A stretch of 64,000 bases of DNA from Inonotus obliquus. Its lineage: Eukaryota; Basidiomycota; Agaricomycetes; Hymenochaetales; Hymenochaetaceae. The stretch lies in the NCBI GenBank assembly GCA_032164295.1, contig JAJHTX010000006.1:1054001-1118000 (forward strand), written 5' to 3'. Of the stretch, positions 1-9,507 are shown piece by piece; the first letter of the stretch is position 1; each line of letters starts with the position of its first letter. The position numbers and the translations under genes were made by a program. The notes under the pieces are model-generated. The model did not search any database. It had not been told where the DNA came from and saw nothing but the letters and a program-made list of their open reading frames with translations.

Positions 1-445
1 TTCGGATGATGTGGGAAGTGCAAGACGTACGAGAAACAGTGTAGATGGTGGGGTCATTAGGATTCGAGATGACAAGAGCGAACTGAGCACATGCATGCCA
101 TCCCTCTGGTGCTCTCTTTGGATCAGCATAGTCCAGATACACGGATACGGTATCGTTCAATGGCGCGTTTGAATTACCGAAGGGAATAAAAGTATTCGCC
201 TAGTAAGTGTCCAAGAATGAATGGTAAATCGTTATCGCGGTGAAAGGCAAAGGACGTACTAATGATGTCCTCCACACTCAAACTCCGGACTGGTAATCCG
301 GTTATCTCTTGACTCGTCTCTGTTACTGTACTCTTTCACATGCCCCATCATCCCCACGCCCATGATATCCAAACCGGCTGGACCGATAGTGCTGTTATGG
401 AGAGCCGAGTCTGGCATCGCTCGCTGTACATCGAGTAAATTGAGA
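1..445 (-). pseudogene. USP7/Ubp15-type ubiquitin protease, MATH-domain fragment, broken and cut by window edge
   Basis: On the minus strand, about 299-254 reads ITSPEFECGGH and about 140-16 reads FGNS, then VSVYLDYADPKRAPEGWHAC and QFALVISNPNDPTIYTVS. This is the MATH domain of USP7/Ubp15/Ubp21 deubiquitinases, which in intact proteins binds substrates ahead of the C19 peptidase domain. Three defects are visible. The usual W-x-I-x-N-W stretch before ITSPEF is missing. The expected CGGH-x-W-R continuation meets a TAG at the exon junction where TGG is expected. The segment encoding RILLFPFGN is one base short, so RILLFP and FGNS lie in different frames. A normal-looking donor GTACGT follows the fragment near position 15. 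I infer a decayed copy; base-call errors could mimic one defect but hardly all three. The peptidase domain, if present, lies beyond the left edge. Confidence 0.7.
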
Positions 446-639
446 ATATAGTTAATTCGGAAGAGTTTCTACTCTGGTCGTCCTCTGTAGGTATTCCATA
501 TGACGAAGGTAGAGTTGTTGTTGCTGAGTATGAATGGTCTGAGGAGACGGGTGAGCTGTTCTTCGATGAGGGTGCTGGAGGGATGATTGATTGTTCGAGG
601 GGAGAGGAAGCTACTGGTACGAGAGCCGGGGTGTCCATT

Positions 640-1799
640 TAGATTGTGAGAGAGTAAGGAAGATGGTGGAAGAAGGCAGACATTGTTATCGCCGTTAGAT
701 GAAGCCGGCGATCCTAATCCGTAGACACCCATTGGACGATCAAGTGCGAGACAGTAACGGAGACAGAAACTCTATGCAAACGAGGAAGTGCTCAGACTCG
801 GTGATGAGCTTTGATTCTTGGAGCGGTTGTTGGACTCAAGGTATTCGGGTTAGAAGAGCGCCGTGGGAACTCGTTGCCTGAGATGTAGGAGATGCTGGAT
901 CTGAGAGCCAAATTATTGAATGAGCCGAGCTGGGAAGCAAACGAAGGAGTATAGGCTGGGCAAGGTATGTACAGTGACGAGTGGCACAGCTCATTAACCC
1001 AGTGGATTTGATTGAAACTTCACAGACTCACAGTGTTCCAAGTTATTGACAACTCTGGGTATGCACAGATAAGCACTGAAGGCAGAGGTAAGTAATAAGA
1101 TGGTAGTGGTAGATAAAGAAGAGACAAGGCAACAAGGACGTGTTGACTTTGGGAATAAGTACGGATGACATCACACGTGACCGCATTTACGCAGCTTCAA
1201 AAAAACAGAATCAGCAATCCAGGCTTTCCTTTGTGGAATATGATGGTTAAAATCCGATCCCCAGTTTTGGAAGGATAAATCACTCTAAAATATGAATCAC
1301 ATTCTCCCGAGCAGTCTTCTTTTTTCATTGTATGCTTGACCGAAGCCCTGCAACAAACATACACTTTCCATTGAAGCCTCACTGACTAAAATAATACATT
1401 TAAATATATTGTTGCCATAATCTAATAATGCACACCCCTTATTATTTTTCTGTATCGTCTCAAAAGTTACTTGGTGCAAAGCATAGAATTGAGTTGCCTT
1501 GGAATACAATTAGTTGATTGAAAACATCATTTTATCTAATTTACAAGGCAAGAAGAAGAGCTATTTGATGAGTGAAAGAGCATCACAAGAATTTCAATTT
1601 TCTATATAAAAGCATTTTCCTTTCTTTCGTCTTGTATTCATCCAGAATCCTTGTATGCGACTTATATGATCTTGTAAGCCTGCAACACATGATATGGTGA
1701 CTAATAGATTTAAATTACCAAGCAATCTATATAAGGTAAAACATGCTTCACGACTTTCCCCCGATGCATGTCTAAATTGTGCATCAGTGATTTACCTCT
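640..1799. other. Gene-free stretch
   Basis: The segment is AT-rich beyond about 1200 and holds only short open frames with no recognisable motif. The part nearest 640 could contain N-terminal exons of the broken USP7-type gene, but no splice model gave a convincing protein. Nothing else is supported here. Confidence 0.5.
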
Positions 1800-2550
1800 G
1801 ATGAAGTTGTTGTTGTACCTTGTCACTTCAATGAGAAGTTGAGAACATGGAAGAACTTGAAGCAGCTCTTGAATATGGAGAACATCTGGCATCTTTCTGT
1901 CGATAATCGTGTATAAGAGAAGCAGCAGTGCAGTGACTCTCTACTAGTATTTCACCAAACATCAAGATGTGACCTAGAAGCACCCGCTTGATCACACTTC
2001 AGGTTCTAGATCGGACAAATTTTAATAAGAGGAATTAGTAGTCCACAATAATTATTAGAGTTATCAGAAAGTGGTCAAGAAGAATTGATGGTTGAGTAAT
2101 TCGACAAGTAAATGCTGCCCATGGCCATTACATATTTGTGACTCGGAAGCATACGCATTGGGCGAAGTGTCGTTATTTTTAATTTCGAGAAACACAGTAA
2201 CGCTACTATGCGAACCAAGAGAAACCACGGCGAAATATAAGAGATTCAACAACATCATAATGACCAATAACCACTCCCTCACCCATGAGATAATACCTCA
2301 ATCTATCCCGATATCTGTTATCGTTCTCCGCTTCAACTAAGAGTTTGATCCTGACATCAAAAGGTGCCCTATCCAATCTGCCGTAACCATAATGTATGTC
2401 CCAGGCCTTTCCAGAAGCTTTCTCTCGGGACCTAAACATCGCGATGAAAGCCGAACAAGGATCCTCATCTGCATTGATTTTTAACCGTTCGACGACTAAC
2501 GTTTCGAGTGCCGGGCAGACAGCCGCGGTGTCGACGCTAGTCTTATCCAC
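1800..2550. repeat. Direct repeat, copy 1 (partner 2777-3515)
   Basis: Positions 1800-2550 and 2777-3515 are diverged copies in the same order. Both begin with ATGAAGTTGTTGTTGTAC and continue with TTGTCACTTCAATGAGAA. They then share TATTTCACCAAACA, ACCCGCTTGAT followed by TTCAGG, the segment with ATGCTGCCC and TACATRTKTG, a CTACTATGCG segment, and the C-terminal coding part of an F-box gene. The repeat therefore spans about 450 bp of 3' flank plus about 300 bp of coding sequence, so whole gene-plus-flank blocks were duplicated. Confidence 0.75.
2206..2550 (-). pseudogene. F-box family protein, C-terminal fragment
   Basis: An open frame of 114 codons on the minus strand matches only the last quarter of the intact neighbours: VCPALETLVVERL, EDPCSAFIAMFRSREKASGK, then GVVIGHYDVVESL. 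The plus-strand gene at 9508-10929 ends with the equivalent VCPALETLFIERF and GVVIGNYDVVDSILS. No F-box, no leucine-rich middle part and no ATG in a suitable place are present. The right end stops abruptly at about 2550, where a plus-strand F-box remnant begins. It is a truncated copy and presumably non-functional. Confidence 0.8.
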
Positions 2551-2555
2551 GACTC

Positions 2556-2650
2556 ACTATTAGCCTCTACGAATGGGCTTCCTTCCGAGATCCTATGCTG
2601 CAGTGATATTCTCGCTTGCCTTTCCATCTCCGGTTCACCTACACGACAAG
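2556..2650 (+). pseudogene. F-box gene 5'-end remnant
   Basis: The plus strand reads TTAGCCTCTACGAATGGGC, then CTTCCTTCCGAGATCCTATG. The same sequence surrounds the start codon of the broken gene at 7750-9204 (MGGLPSEILC) and of the remnant at 5236. Small indels break the frame at once, and similarity fades after about 95 bp. It is a scrap of the promoter and F-box start of a family member, joined head-on to the C-terminal fragment at 2206-2550. Confidence 0.65.
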
Positions 2651-2776
2651 TAGTACATAAGAATCTCCTTCTTGAATAAGTATCATTCGAACTTCAACAG
2701 ATTGCGTGGTAAGTGTATGTACGACAAATCGATATCCTGCATTAGTACTTAGAAGGATTTTCCTCTGCAAAACTTA

Positions 2777-3515
2777 GAATGAAGTTGTTGTTGTACATTG
2801 TCACTTCAATGAGAACGTGCGAGCGTATAGCTAGAATACAATATCTGGCAACTTTTTGTCGACTCTCGCGTTCGTGTGTAAGAAAAGCAGTGGATTAGTA
2901 ACTCTCTTTGTATTTCACCAAACACCACTTCCGTCTCCACCGTGACGCCCATCTTGTCCTCACTCTGTAATACATTTGCAATAACTTCCTTGGTAAACAT
3001 GAAGATACAGTGTATGACCGAGACCCGCTTGATTATACTTCAGGCTCTAGATCGAACAAATGGAATTAATAGAGGTAAACAAGAAGTAGATGCTGCCCGT
3101 AGACTATTACATGTGTGTCCAGCACACTCGAGTGTGAAGATTGATTTCGGATTTCGAGAAATATAGTAGCACTACTATGCGTACCAAGAGATGATACGAG
3201 ACTACTTCAAGATAGAAGAGAGTCAATACCATCATAATTAACAATAACTAATCCATGTCTCGTGAGATGATACCTCAATAACCGTAATTCGCCAATGCTT
3301 TCCTCTTCAACTAAGAATTCGACCCTTGCAAGATAAACCCCATCTCTGAAATGTATATCCCGGACCTTTTGCTCGGGACTTGAGCATAGCGATGAAAGCC
3401 TGACTAGGATCATCTTCATCTTCATCGAATTGCAAGAATTTGATGTATAGTGTTTTGAGTGCCGGACAGACGACGGTGTCGGTACCAGTCTTATCCACGA
3501 ATGTACTAAAATCGG
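2777..3515. repeat. Direct repeat, copy 2 (partner 1800-2550)
   Basis: Diverged second copy of the block at 1800-2550. It covers the 3' flank and the C-terminal coding part of the broken F-box gene at 3207-4602. The flank part near 3075-3205 also occurs, in reverse orientation, just downstream of the intact gene that ends at 10929 (about 10931-11060), so it marks the family's ancestral 3' flank. Confidence 0.75.
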
Positions 3516-4602
3516 GTTCGTTACCCGTGCTGCCCGTCGTAATAGTGAGTATTTTGAAGAAACGTCTTGTTACAGTCGAGAAGTGCATTCTCAAATGTTT
3601 GAGAGTGGGGAGAAGGTGAAGTACTGGGATAATGAAATCTTCGTTTACTAGAAACCACCAGCCTACGTGCAGCGAGGTCAAAGGGGGAAGTGACCGCCGT
3701 AAGAAATTCACAATCATCAACCGTGGCGGCTCTCGCCGTCAGAGTCGCTTTCAAAGTACAACGACTGCAGACGCGGAAGTGTCACGTAATCAAGGATGTA
3801 CGATGCGGCGCCAGATTCCGCTATCAGGGTGTGAAGGTTAGGCAAAATAATGAAAGGGATCGAATGAGGACGGTATGACGGTGGCAAAGCACCGCTAATA
3901 GAAGCGCTATGGAACTTCTTCAGGTTGGGCGCAGCTTTGAGGAAGTTTAGCCAGATGTGAAGAACTTCACCTCCCGGACGGATTGGACGAGAAAATCGAA
4001 TATCGCCTGACTCGCTCAAGGACAAGGGTTGATCGCCAGTCTCTAGATCAAAATCCAATTTTTGAACACTAAATCGTCTTAGCCTCGAAGACCGTGCGAG
4101 GCTGATATTTGCGCGTAGCGGTAGTCTCTCCGCCGACATAAACAGTCTCAGCGACTCCAGCATCGGCATACTCGTCAACTTCAACCCTGGAAAGTCTGGA
4201 GATAGCTGAACGCCCGCCCACATAAATTTGACATCTTTCCGATGCTGCTGAGAAATCAGGGTCGTGATGATATACTCCGCCTGTTGGTGATGCATGGGTT
4301 CGTCCTTCTCAGACTCAGACAACAGGGTATAAGTCGACGCGGAAATTAAGCGCTACTCCGTTCGTCCTCTCCAGCCATGCGTCGAAGACCTTTGTCGTCG
4401 ATTCCTTGGATTGGAAGAAGTTTAGATACGACCACGGTCTTCGAAGAGATATAGATATGTCGCGCCAGGTCCGGCAGACGTGCGATATATACAGAGGAAC
4501 TGTGATAGATCCACGGGATTCGTCGTAAGTGTCCGGATGAATTGGGTATGGTAAGGCGAGGAGAAATATGGCACAAAGTATCTCGTGAGGAAGCCTATCC
4601 AT
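3207..4602 (-). pseudogene. F-box family protein, full-length but frameshifted
   Basis: The copy starts with an ATG at 4602 (MDRLPHEILCAIFLLALPYP). The start of the intact gene at 9508 is almost identical over the F-box and the following 100 residues. The protein then breaks near 4320 (LYPVV, stop), resumes at once in another frame (MHHQQAEYIITTLISQQHR), breaks again near 3720 (SDGESRHG, stop; resumes VNFLRRSLPPLTSL), and a third time near 3350-3380 (resumes VRDIHFRDG). The last piece ends normally with NYDGIDSLLS at 3207. Three separate frameshifts make a recent pseudogene more likely than intron retention, since no GT-AG pair fits the breaks. Its 5' flank also resembles that of the 9508 gene. 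Confidence 0.8.
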
Positions 4603-4711
4603 GCTGTTCGAGCCTGAGAGCCCTTGAGTAGGAAACGGGACTCTGCGAGACCGGTGGGCAACAGATTAAGCACAGCGGTATTCTCAAAGCCCAAAGCTCA
4701 AGGAGAAGAAA

Positions 4712-5088
4712 TACTGTATACGTCTGTACGGGTGCAACCAGACGAGGTGCGTTACAGCGACGAAATGGCCAACCAAGGCAGCATTGCGCGTTACACACCC
4801 TGTTCTAGGCAACCAGGCAACCAACGGGACATGCATTGAACCGTGAAAATTACAATGTAACTTGTACTTTCTGTCGTATTGGACCTGGCCTTGCTGCTCG
4901 GGGAAGGTGAACTTACCTACTTCGAACAAATTGCTTGCACTTTTGGTGCTTTTTTGAGTTTTTTAGTAATACATACCAGTATACACCCTGTAACACGGCA
5001 ACCTGGACCCAGTGTTACACGTTACACCAAGCAACCCAACCAGGGCCGCGTTACCGTTACAGTTGCACCCGTACAGACGTATACAGTA
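4712..5088. mobile_element. MITE-like element with 27-bp terminal inverted repeats
   Basis: The left end 4712-4738 (TACTGTATACGTCTGTACGG then GTGCAAC) is the exact reverse complement of 5062-5088. The 377-bp element has no coding capacity and contains several GTTACAC/TGTAAC and GGCAACC motifs. If the outer TA pairs are read as target-site duplications, it would be a Tc1/mariner-type non-autonomous element, though the TA is also part of the repeat. It lies upstream of the broken F-box gene at 3207-4602. Confidence 0.75.
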
Positions 5089-5235
5089 CTGAGACATGTT
5101 TGCATACGTAATCTTTTTATTACGTAACAAACTTTGAACTCGGCATCCTTACTCAAGACTTCAGTCTTTCGTCCCTTCCCTTCTACTGCGCTTTGTTTGG
5201 CCGCCGTCTGCTGAATGGCAAACACCATTAGCCTC

Positions 5236-5797
5236 TATGGGCGGGCTTCCTTCCGAGATTCTAGGCCGCAGCAATATTCTTGCTTGCCGTTCCGTATCCG
5301 ATTCAACCAAACGACACGTACGCTAAGAATCCCAGTTCACTCACAGTCGTGACGGTGCCTCTTTATACTACCACATTGGTTGTGAAAGTTTTCGATACAT
5401 GGCTCTAGAGGACTAATGGGAAACCACTCAATCTCTTTGTCGTCGGCAACAGCTTCAGAAGGCGCACATATGTATTTCCATTGTCAAGCATGAAAACTCG
5501 GGTGACAGTTGAATGTTCATCTATATAAGCCTGACCTCTCTCCATCGGTGCTGCTGAGAGTAACGAATATGCTGATGCTGGAGTCGCCAATATTTATATT
5601 GGTGGCGAAACTACTGCTATGCGCAAATAATAGTATAGTATCGCACAGTCTCCGAGGTTAAAATGGTTTATTATTCAAGAATTGGGCTTCGATCTGGAGA
5701 CTGGGGAGCCGCCTTTGTACTCATCAACGGAACTGGGTGATGTATTTTTCGACTATGTCAATTATCCGGGAAGCAAAGTTCTTCACACCTGGGATTA
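5236..5797 (+). pseudogene. F-box family protein, truncated, rearranged copy
   Basis: Plus-strand remnant beginning MGGLPSEIL at 5236, then VVKVFDTWLE near 5382 with a one-base deletion directly after it, then a segment of about 70 bp (about 5490-5559) in the opposite orientation. Forward-oriented family sequence follows: the counterpart of TNMPMLES near 5561-5580, then the counterpart of RLKRFVIQELDFDLETGE near 5655-5710, and similarity ends near 5797. The closest relative appears to be the gene at 11461-12927. The leucine-rich C-terminal half is missing. It cannot encode a functional protein. Confidence 0.75.
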
Positions 5798-5978
5798 ACT
5801 CCTCCCATCGGGTACATCGCAGAACAGTCAACTTCTTATAGAGTTGTTTGGTTTTGATCCCTGAAAACACTGTTGCTTGAATTGTTCGTTCAGCTGATAT
5901 ATAGTACTACAAAAGATAAACATAGCAGAGATAGTATGCATAGCAGGAAGTAGTAGCCTAAGAATATGGGTTAATGAG

Positions 5979-7460
5979 TCAGAACTCCCCTCGGCGGACA
6001 AGAAGAGAGTGGATAGATTCGTAATTCCCAACGACCACACCTTGATACAAGAGATTATGCCGTAGTTCACGCCGAAACTGGCTAATGTTCTCCTCCGCAA
6101 TCAATAGGTTGCGTCGTGTAGCGAAGAGAGGATCAGTACCATTCATGAGATGTATATCTCTGAATTTTCTAGAGACTTTCGCTCGGGACTTGAGCATCGT
6201 GATGAAGGCGAGACATGGATCTCCATCACCCTCGAATCTCAATCGTTCAAGGAAGAGTGTTTCGAGATGTGGACAAATAGTAGTGTCGAAATCAAAATCC
6301 GTATCGGTACTAGATCGTCTGCGCTCGAAGGGGCCACGAACATTCCAACTAACGTTATCGACCGTACCGTTTGTCGTCGTAACGGTAAGCTTGTTGAAGA
6401 ACAGCCTCGATACAATTGCTCCTCTCACTCGCATATGTCTAAGCGAAGGGAGAAGTTGGAGACTCTGAATTACGAAATCTTCTTTTGCGTAAGGCCATGA
6501 AATAACCAACGAGGTCAAGGGAGGAAATGATCGCCGAAAGAAGTTCACCAGCATCCACCCCTTCAGGTCACTTTCGAAGGTGTCACTTGTGAAAAGCAAA
6601 TGCTGCAAACTCGGAAGTGTCACAAAATCGAGAATATGTGACGCGGTATCGTGTCCGTTGCGGAAAGTCTCCAATTTTAAGGTGTGAAGGTTGGGTAGGG
6701 TAATGAAAGGTTCCGTGTGGCGATGAGAACGGAATGGAGGAGGGGAATCGACTCGGAAACGAGAGGAACAGGCACGGAATTCTTTCAGGTTTGGTACGAC
6801 CTTGAGGAAGTTTAACCAGGTGTAAAGAATTTCACCCCCTGGACGGTCGACATAACCGAAAAGGATATCACCCAATTCGGTCAAGGAATACAACGGCTGG
6901 TTCCCAGTCTCCAGATCAAAATCTGTTTCTTGAACAATAAGCCGCCGCAACCTCGTAGATCGTCCAATATCGATATTAGCGCGTATTCGCAGTTTTGCCG
7001 TCAATATTAAGGACTCCAACATCGGCATGTTCGTCAGTTTCAGTCCTGCGATTTCGGGCGACAGCTGAATATCCTTCCATACAAGTTTGACCTCTCTCCA
7101 TCGATGTTGCTGAGAAAGCATAGTCGTGATGATATATTCCGCTTGACGATGTGATTCCTCTGTACCGTCCCAGCCATCGCAACTGATACAGAAGTTGAGC
7201 GGCATGCCGTTCGTTCTCTCGAGCCATGTATCAAAAATCTTCACAGGTGATCCGGTAGTGTAGATGAAGCAATTGATGCATAGATACGACCATAGTTCTC
7301 CGAAAGATAGAGACAGTCTTCGCCAGGCTCGGCAAACGTGTGAGATACGAAGAGGTGCTGTGACCGAGACGCGCCACTCGGTGTACATGTATGGATGAAT
7401 TGGGTGTGGTAAGGCGAGCAGATGTATGTGACATAGAATCTCGGGAGGTAGCCTATCCAT
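5979..7460 (-). CDS. F-box protein (expanded family), intact
   Basis: Intronless frame of 493 residues. An F-box-like domain lies at residues 1-60: MDRLPPEILCHIHLLALP, then RISHVCRAWRRLSLSFGELW, the usual LPxEIL...VCRxWRxLxxxxxxLW pattern that binds Skp1. The rest is a leucine-rich, LRR-like region (LGDILFG, LPNLHTLKLETF, LPSLQHLLF, FPPLTSLVISW, LLPSLRHMRV) and a conserved tail ending GNYESIHSLLVRRGEF. In this class the C-terminal part selects a substrate for an SCF ubiquitin ligase; the substrate is unknown. The start is the first ATG in frame and matches the starts of its two intact relatives. It is one of three intact members here. F-box membership is seen in the sequence; ligase function is inferred. 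Confidence 0.85.
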   Translation of the reverse strand: MDRLPPEILCHIHLLALPHPIHPYMYTEWRVSVTAPLRISHVCRAWRRLSLSFGELWSYLCINCFIYTTGSPVKIFDTWLERTNGMPLNFCISCDGWDGTEESHRQAEYIITTMLSQQHRWREVKLVWKDIQLSPEIAGLKLTNMPMLESLILTAKLRIRANIDIGRSTRLRRLIVQETDFDLETGNQPLYSLTELGDILFGYVDRPGGEILYTWLNFLKVVPNLKEFRACSSRFRVDSPPPFRSHRHTEPFITLPNLHTLKLETFRNGHDTASHILDFVTLPSLQHLLFTSDTFESDLKGWMLVNFFRRSFPPLTSLVISWPYAKEDFVIQSLQLLPSLRHMRVRGAIVSRLFFNKLTVTTTNGTVDNVSWNVRGPFERRRSSTDTDFDFDTTICPHLETLFLERLRFEGDGDPCLAFITMLKSRAKVSRKFRDIHLMNGTDPLFATRRNLLIAEENISQFRRELRHNLLYQGVVVGNYESIHSLLVRRGEF

Positions 7461-7749
7461 AAATTGTGCTTGGATGTAGTACGAGACGGAGTGAGGCGTT
7501 GTAGTGCCGGGACATACCAGGGTAGAGACACGGAAAATGGGATGAGATCAAAGAGATGTGAAAATTTTCTTTCGTAAATTCTCAGAAGTAGTGGTCCCGA
7601 GCTTGAATTGGAACGACATGATGATGTGGCAAGATCTTGTTACATAATCACCAGACTACTAAAGGAATCGCCTGCCTGTTCTCTGGCGATATACAAATTG
7701 CAATCTACCGCTCCTACAAAAGATCCCATGATATTCCTTGCTATCAGGC

Positions 7750-9204
7750 TTAGAATTTAAGAAGAGAATCGACAACATCATAGTTTCCAACAACCACTCC
7801 TTGTTTCACGAGATGATGCCTCAATTTTCGCCGATATTCGCCAATGTTTTCCTCACAGCTAACAAGTTGACGCTTGTAACAACAGGCGGACCAAAGACAT
7901 TACAGGTATTATCATCTCTGAAATGTATGTCCCAGGACTTCCCAGGCGGTTTTGCTCGGGATTTGAGTATTGAAATAAAACCAGACACGCATCTCCATCT
8001 CCTCTGAATTTCATTTATTCAAGGAAGAGCGTTTCGAGAGCAGGTCAGACGACGGCGACGATGTCAGTCTCAGTGCCGGTGTCCATGCGTCTATCCGAAA
8101 ATGGACTGTATGAGCCCGAGTCCATCCTGTTTCCTACACCGCTTGTCGTAATGGCAAGTTTGTCGAAGTTCAAACTTCTTGTTACAATCGTCCCGGTCAG
8201 TCGCACGTGCTTGCGACTAGGGAGAGGAGAGAGCATCTGGACAATGAAATCTTTATTTGCCCTATACTAGTCCAAGTGCAGCGAGGTCAGAGGGGAAAGC
8301 GACCGCCATAAGAAGTTCACGAGCATCATCCCTTTCGCGTTGTAGTCGTCCAAGGGATCGCTTGCGAGATGCGCCGGCAGCAACTGCAGACTCGGAAGGA
8401 CGTAATCAAGAATGTATGATGCGGTGCTGGTTCCCATCATGAGGTTGTGAAGATTAGGGAGGGTAATAAAAGGGACAGAATGGGGATGGTATGATGGAGG
8501 TGAGTCGTGTTCAAAGGAAGAGGTGCGGAATTCCTCCAGGTTGGGTACAACTTTGAGGAATCTGAGCCAGGTATGGAGAACTCCACTCCCCGGACGAATA
8601 GGAGAGGTAAAAATGATATCGCCCAACTCGCTCAAGGAAGGGTTGATCTTGGTCTCTAGATCAAAATCCAATTCTTGAACGATGAGCCGTTTTAACCTCG
8701 AAGATTGCACGATTCTGATACTAGCGGATAGTTCCGTCTCTATCCTCACGGCCAATGATAAGGACTCCAGCATTGGCATATTCGTCAGTTTCAGCCCTTG
8801 AAAATCCGGCGACAGTTCAATATTGATCCATATAAGCTTGACCTCTCTCCATCGGTGCTGCTGAGAAATCATAGCCGTGATGATATACTCCGCTTGACGG
8901 TGGGAAATTGTGCTACTTCTTAAGCCATTACCTACGACTGTACGACAAAGAAATTGAGTGGCTTTCTATTCGTCCTCTCGAGCCATGTATCGAAAACCTT
9001 CACAACCGATCTGGTGGTGTAAAGATCGACGCATGGGTCCCCGAAAGATAGGGATAGATGGCGCCATGCCCGGCAAACGTGCGAAATACGAAGAGGCGCT
9101 GTAATTGAACCAGGATTCTCATCGTACGTGTCGATCGTGTGAATCTGATATGGCAAGGCAAGCAAGAATATGCGGCATAGGATCTCGGAAGGAAGCCCAC
9201 CCAT
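7750..9204 (-). pseudogene. F-box family protein, broken copy
   Basis: It begins at 9204 with MGGLPSEILCRIFLLALPYQ and keeps the F-box and the motif VVKVFDTWLERTN, then hits a stop near 8932 after NFFVVQS. The frame resumes near 8890 (AEYIIT, then MISQQHRWREVKLIW) and stays open to a TAG at about 8265, where the intact 9508 gene has Trp (FWYRA versus LD-stop-YRA). Further stops occur at about 8050, in place of the Cys of VCPALETLF, and shortly after FLE. The last codons GNYDVVDSLLKF end at 7750. The full-length layout with scattered stops indicates recent decay. The start faces the intact gene at 9508 across about 300 bp, so both once shared a divergent promoter. Confidence 0.8.
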
Positions 9205-9507
9205 AGAGGCTAATATGTAGTAGTTATACGAAGCAGACGGGTACCAAACAAGTCGTGATTCTTGGAGCGACAGACTGGAGTTCTTGAGCAGACGAGGGTA
9301 GTAAAAATGAAGAAACAAAGAAACGAAAAGGATGATGAGATGAGTTGGAATTGGTATTTACGGTTACGTAACACGAGAATTACTGTGCAGTGTGTACTTC
9401 CTTTCTTCTGTGCTTCCTTTGTTTTGTTTTGGAACCATGATGTGCCGTTAACTGCTGTTGCAACTCGTCTTAAGAGTTTCCTACCAACATCGGGACTCTC
9501 GAACAGT

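Noticed and set aside
1197..1509. Overlapping minus-strand open frames in AT-rich DNA
   Set aside because: No motif, no splice logic, and composition matches non-coding DNA.
9262..9507. N-terminal extension of the intact plus-strand F-box gene
   Set aside because: The frame is open upstream, but all relatives start at MDR(F/L)P and the extension overlaps the upstream region of the opposing gene.
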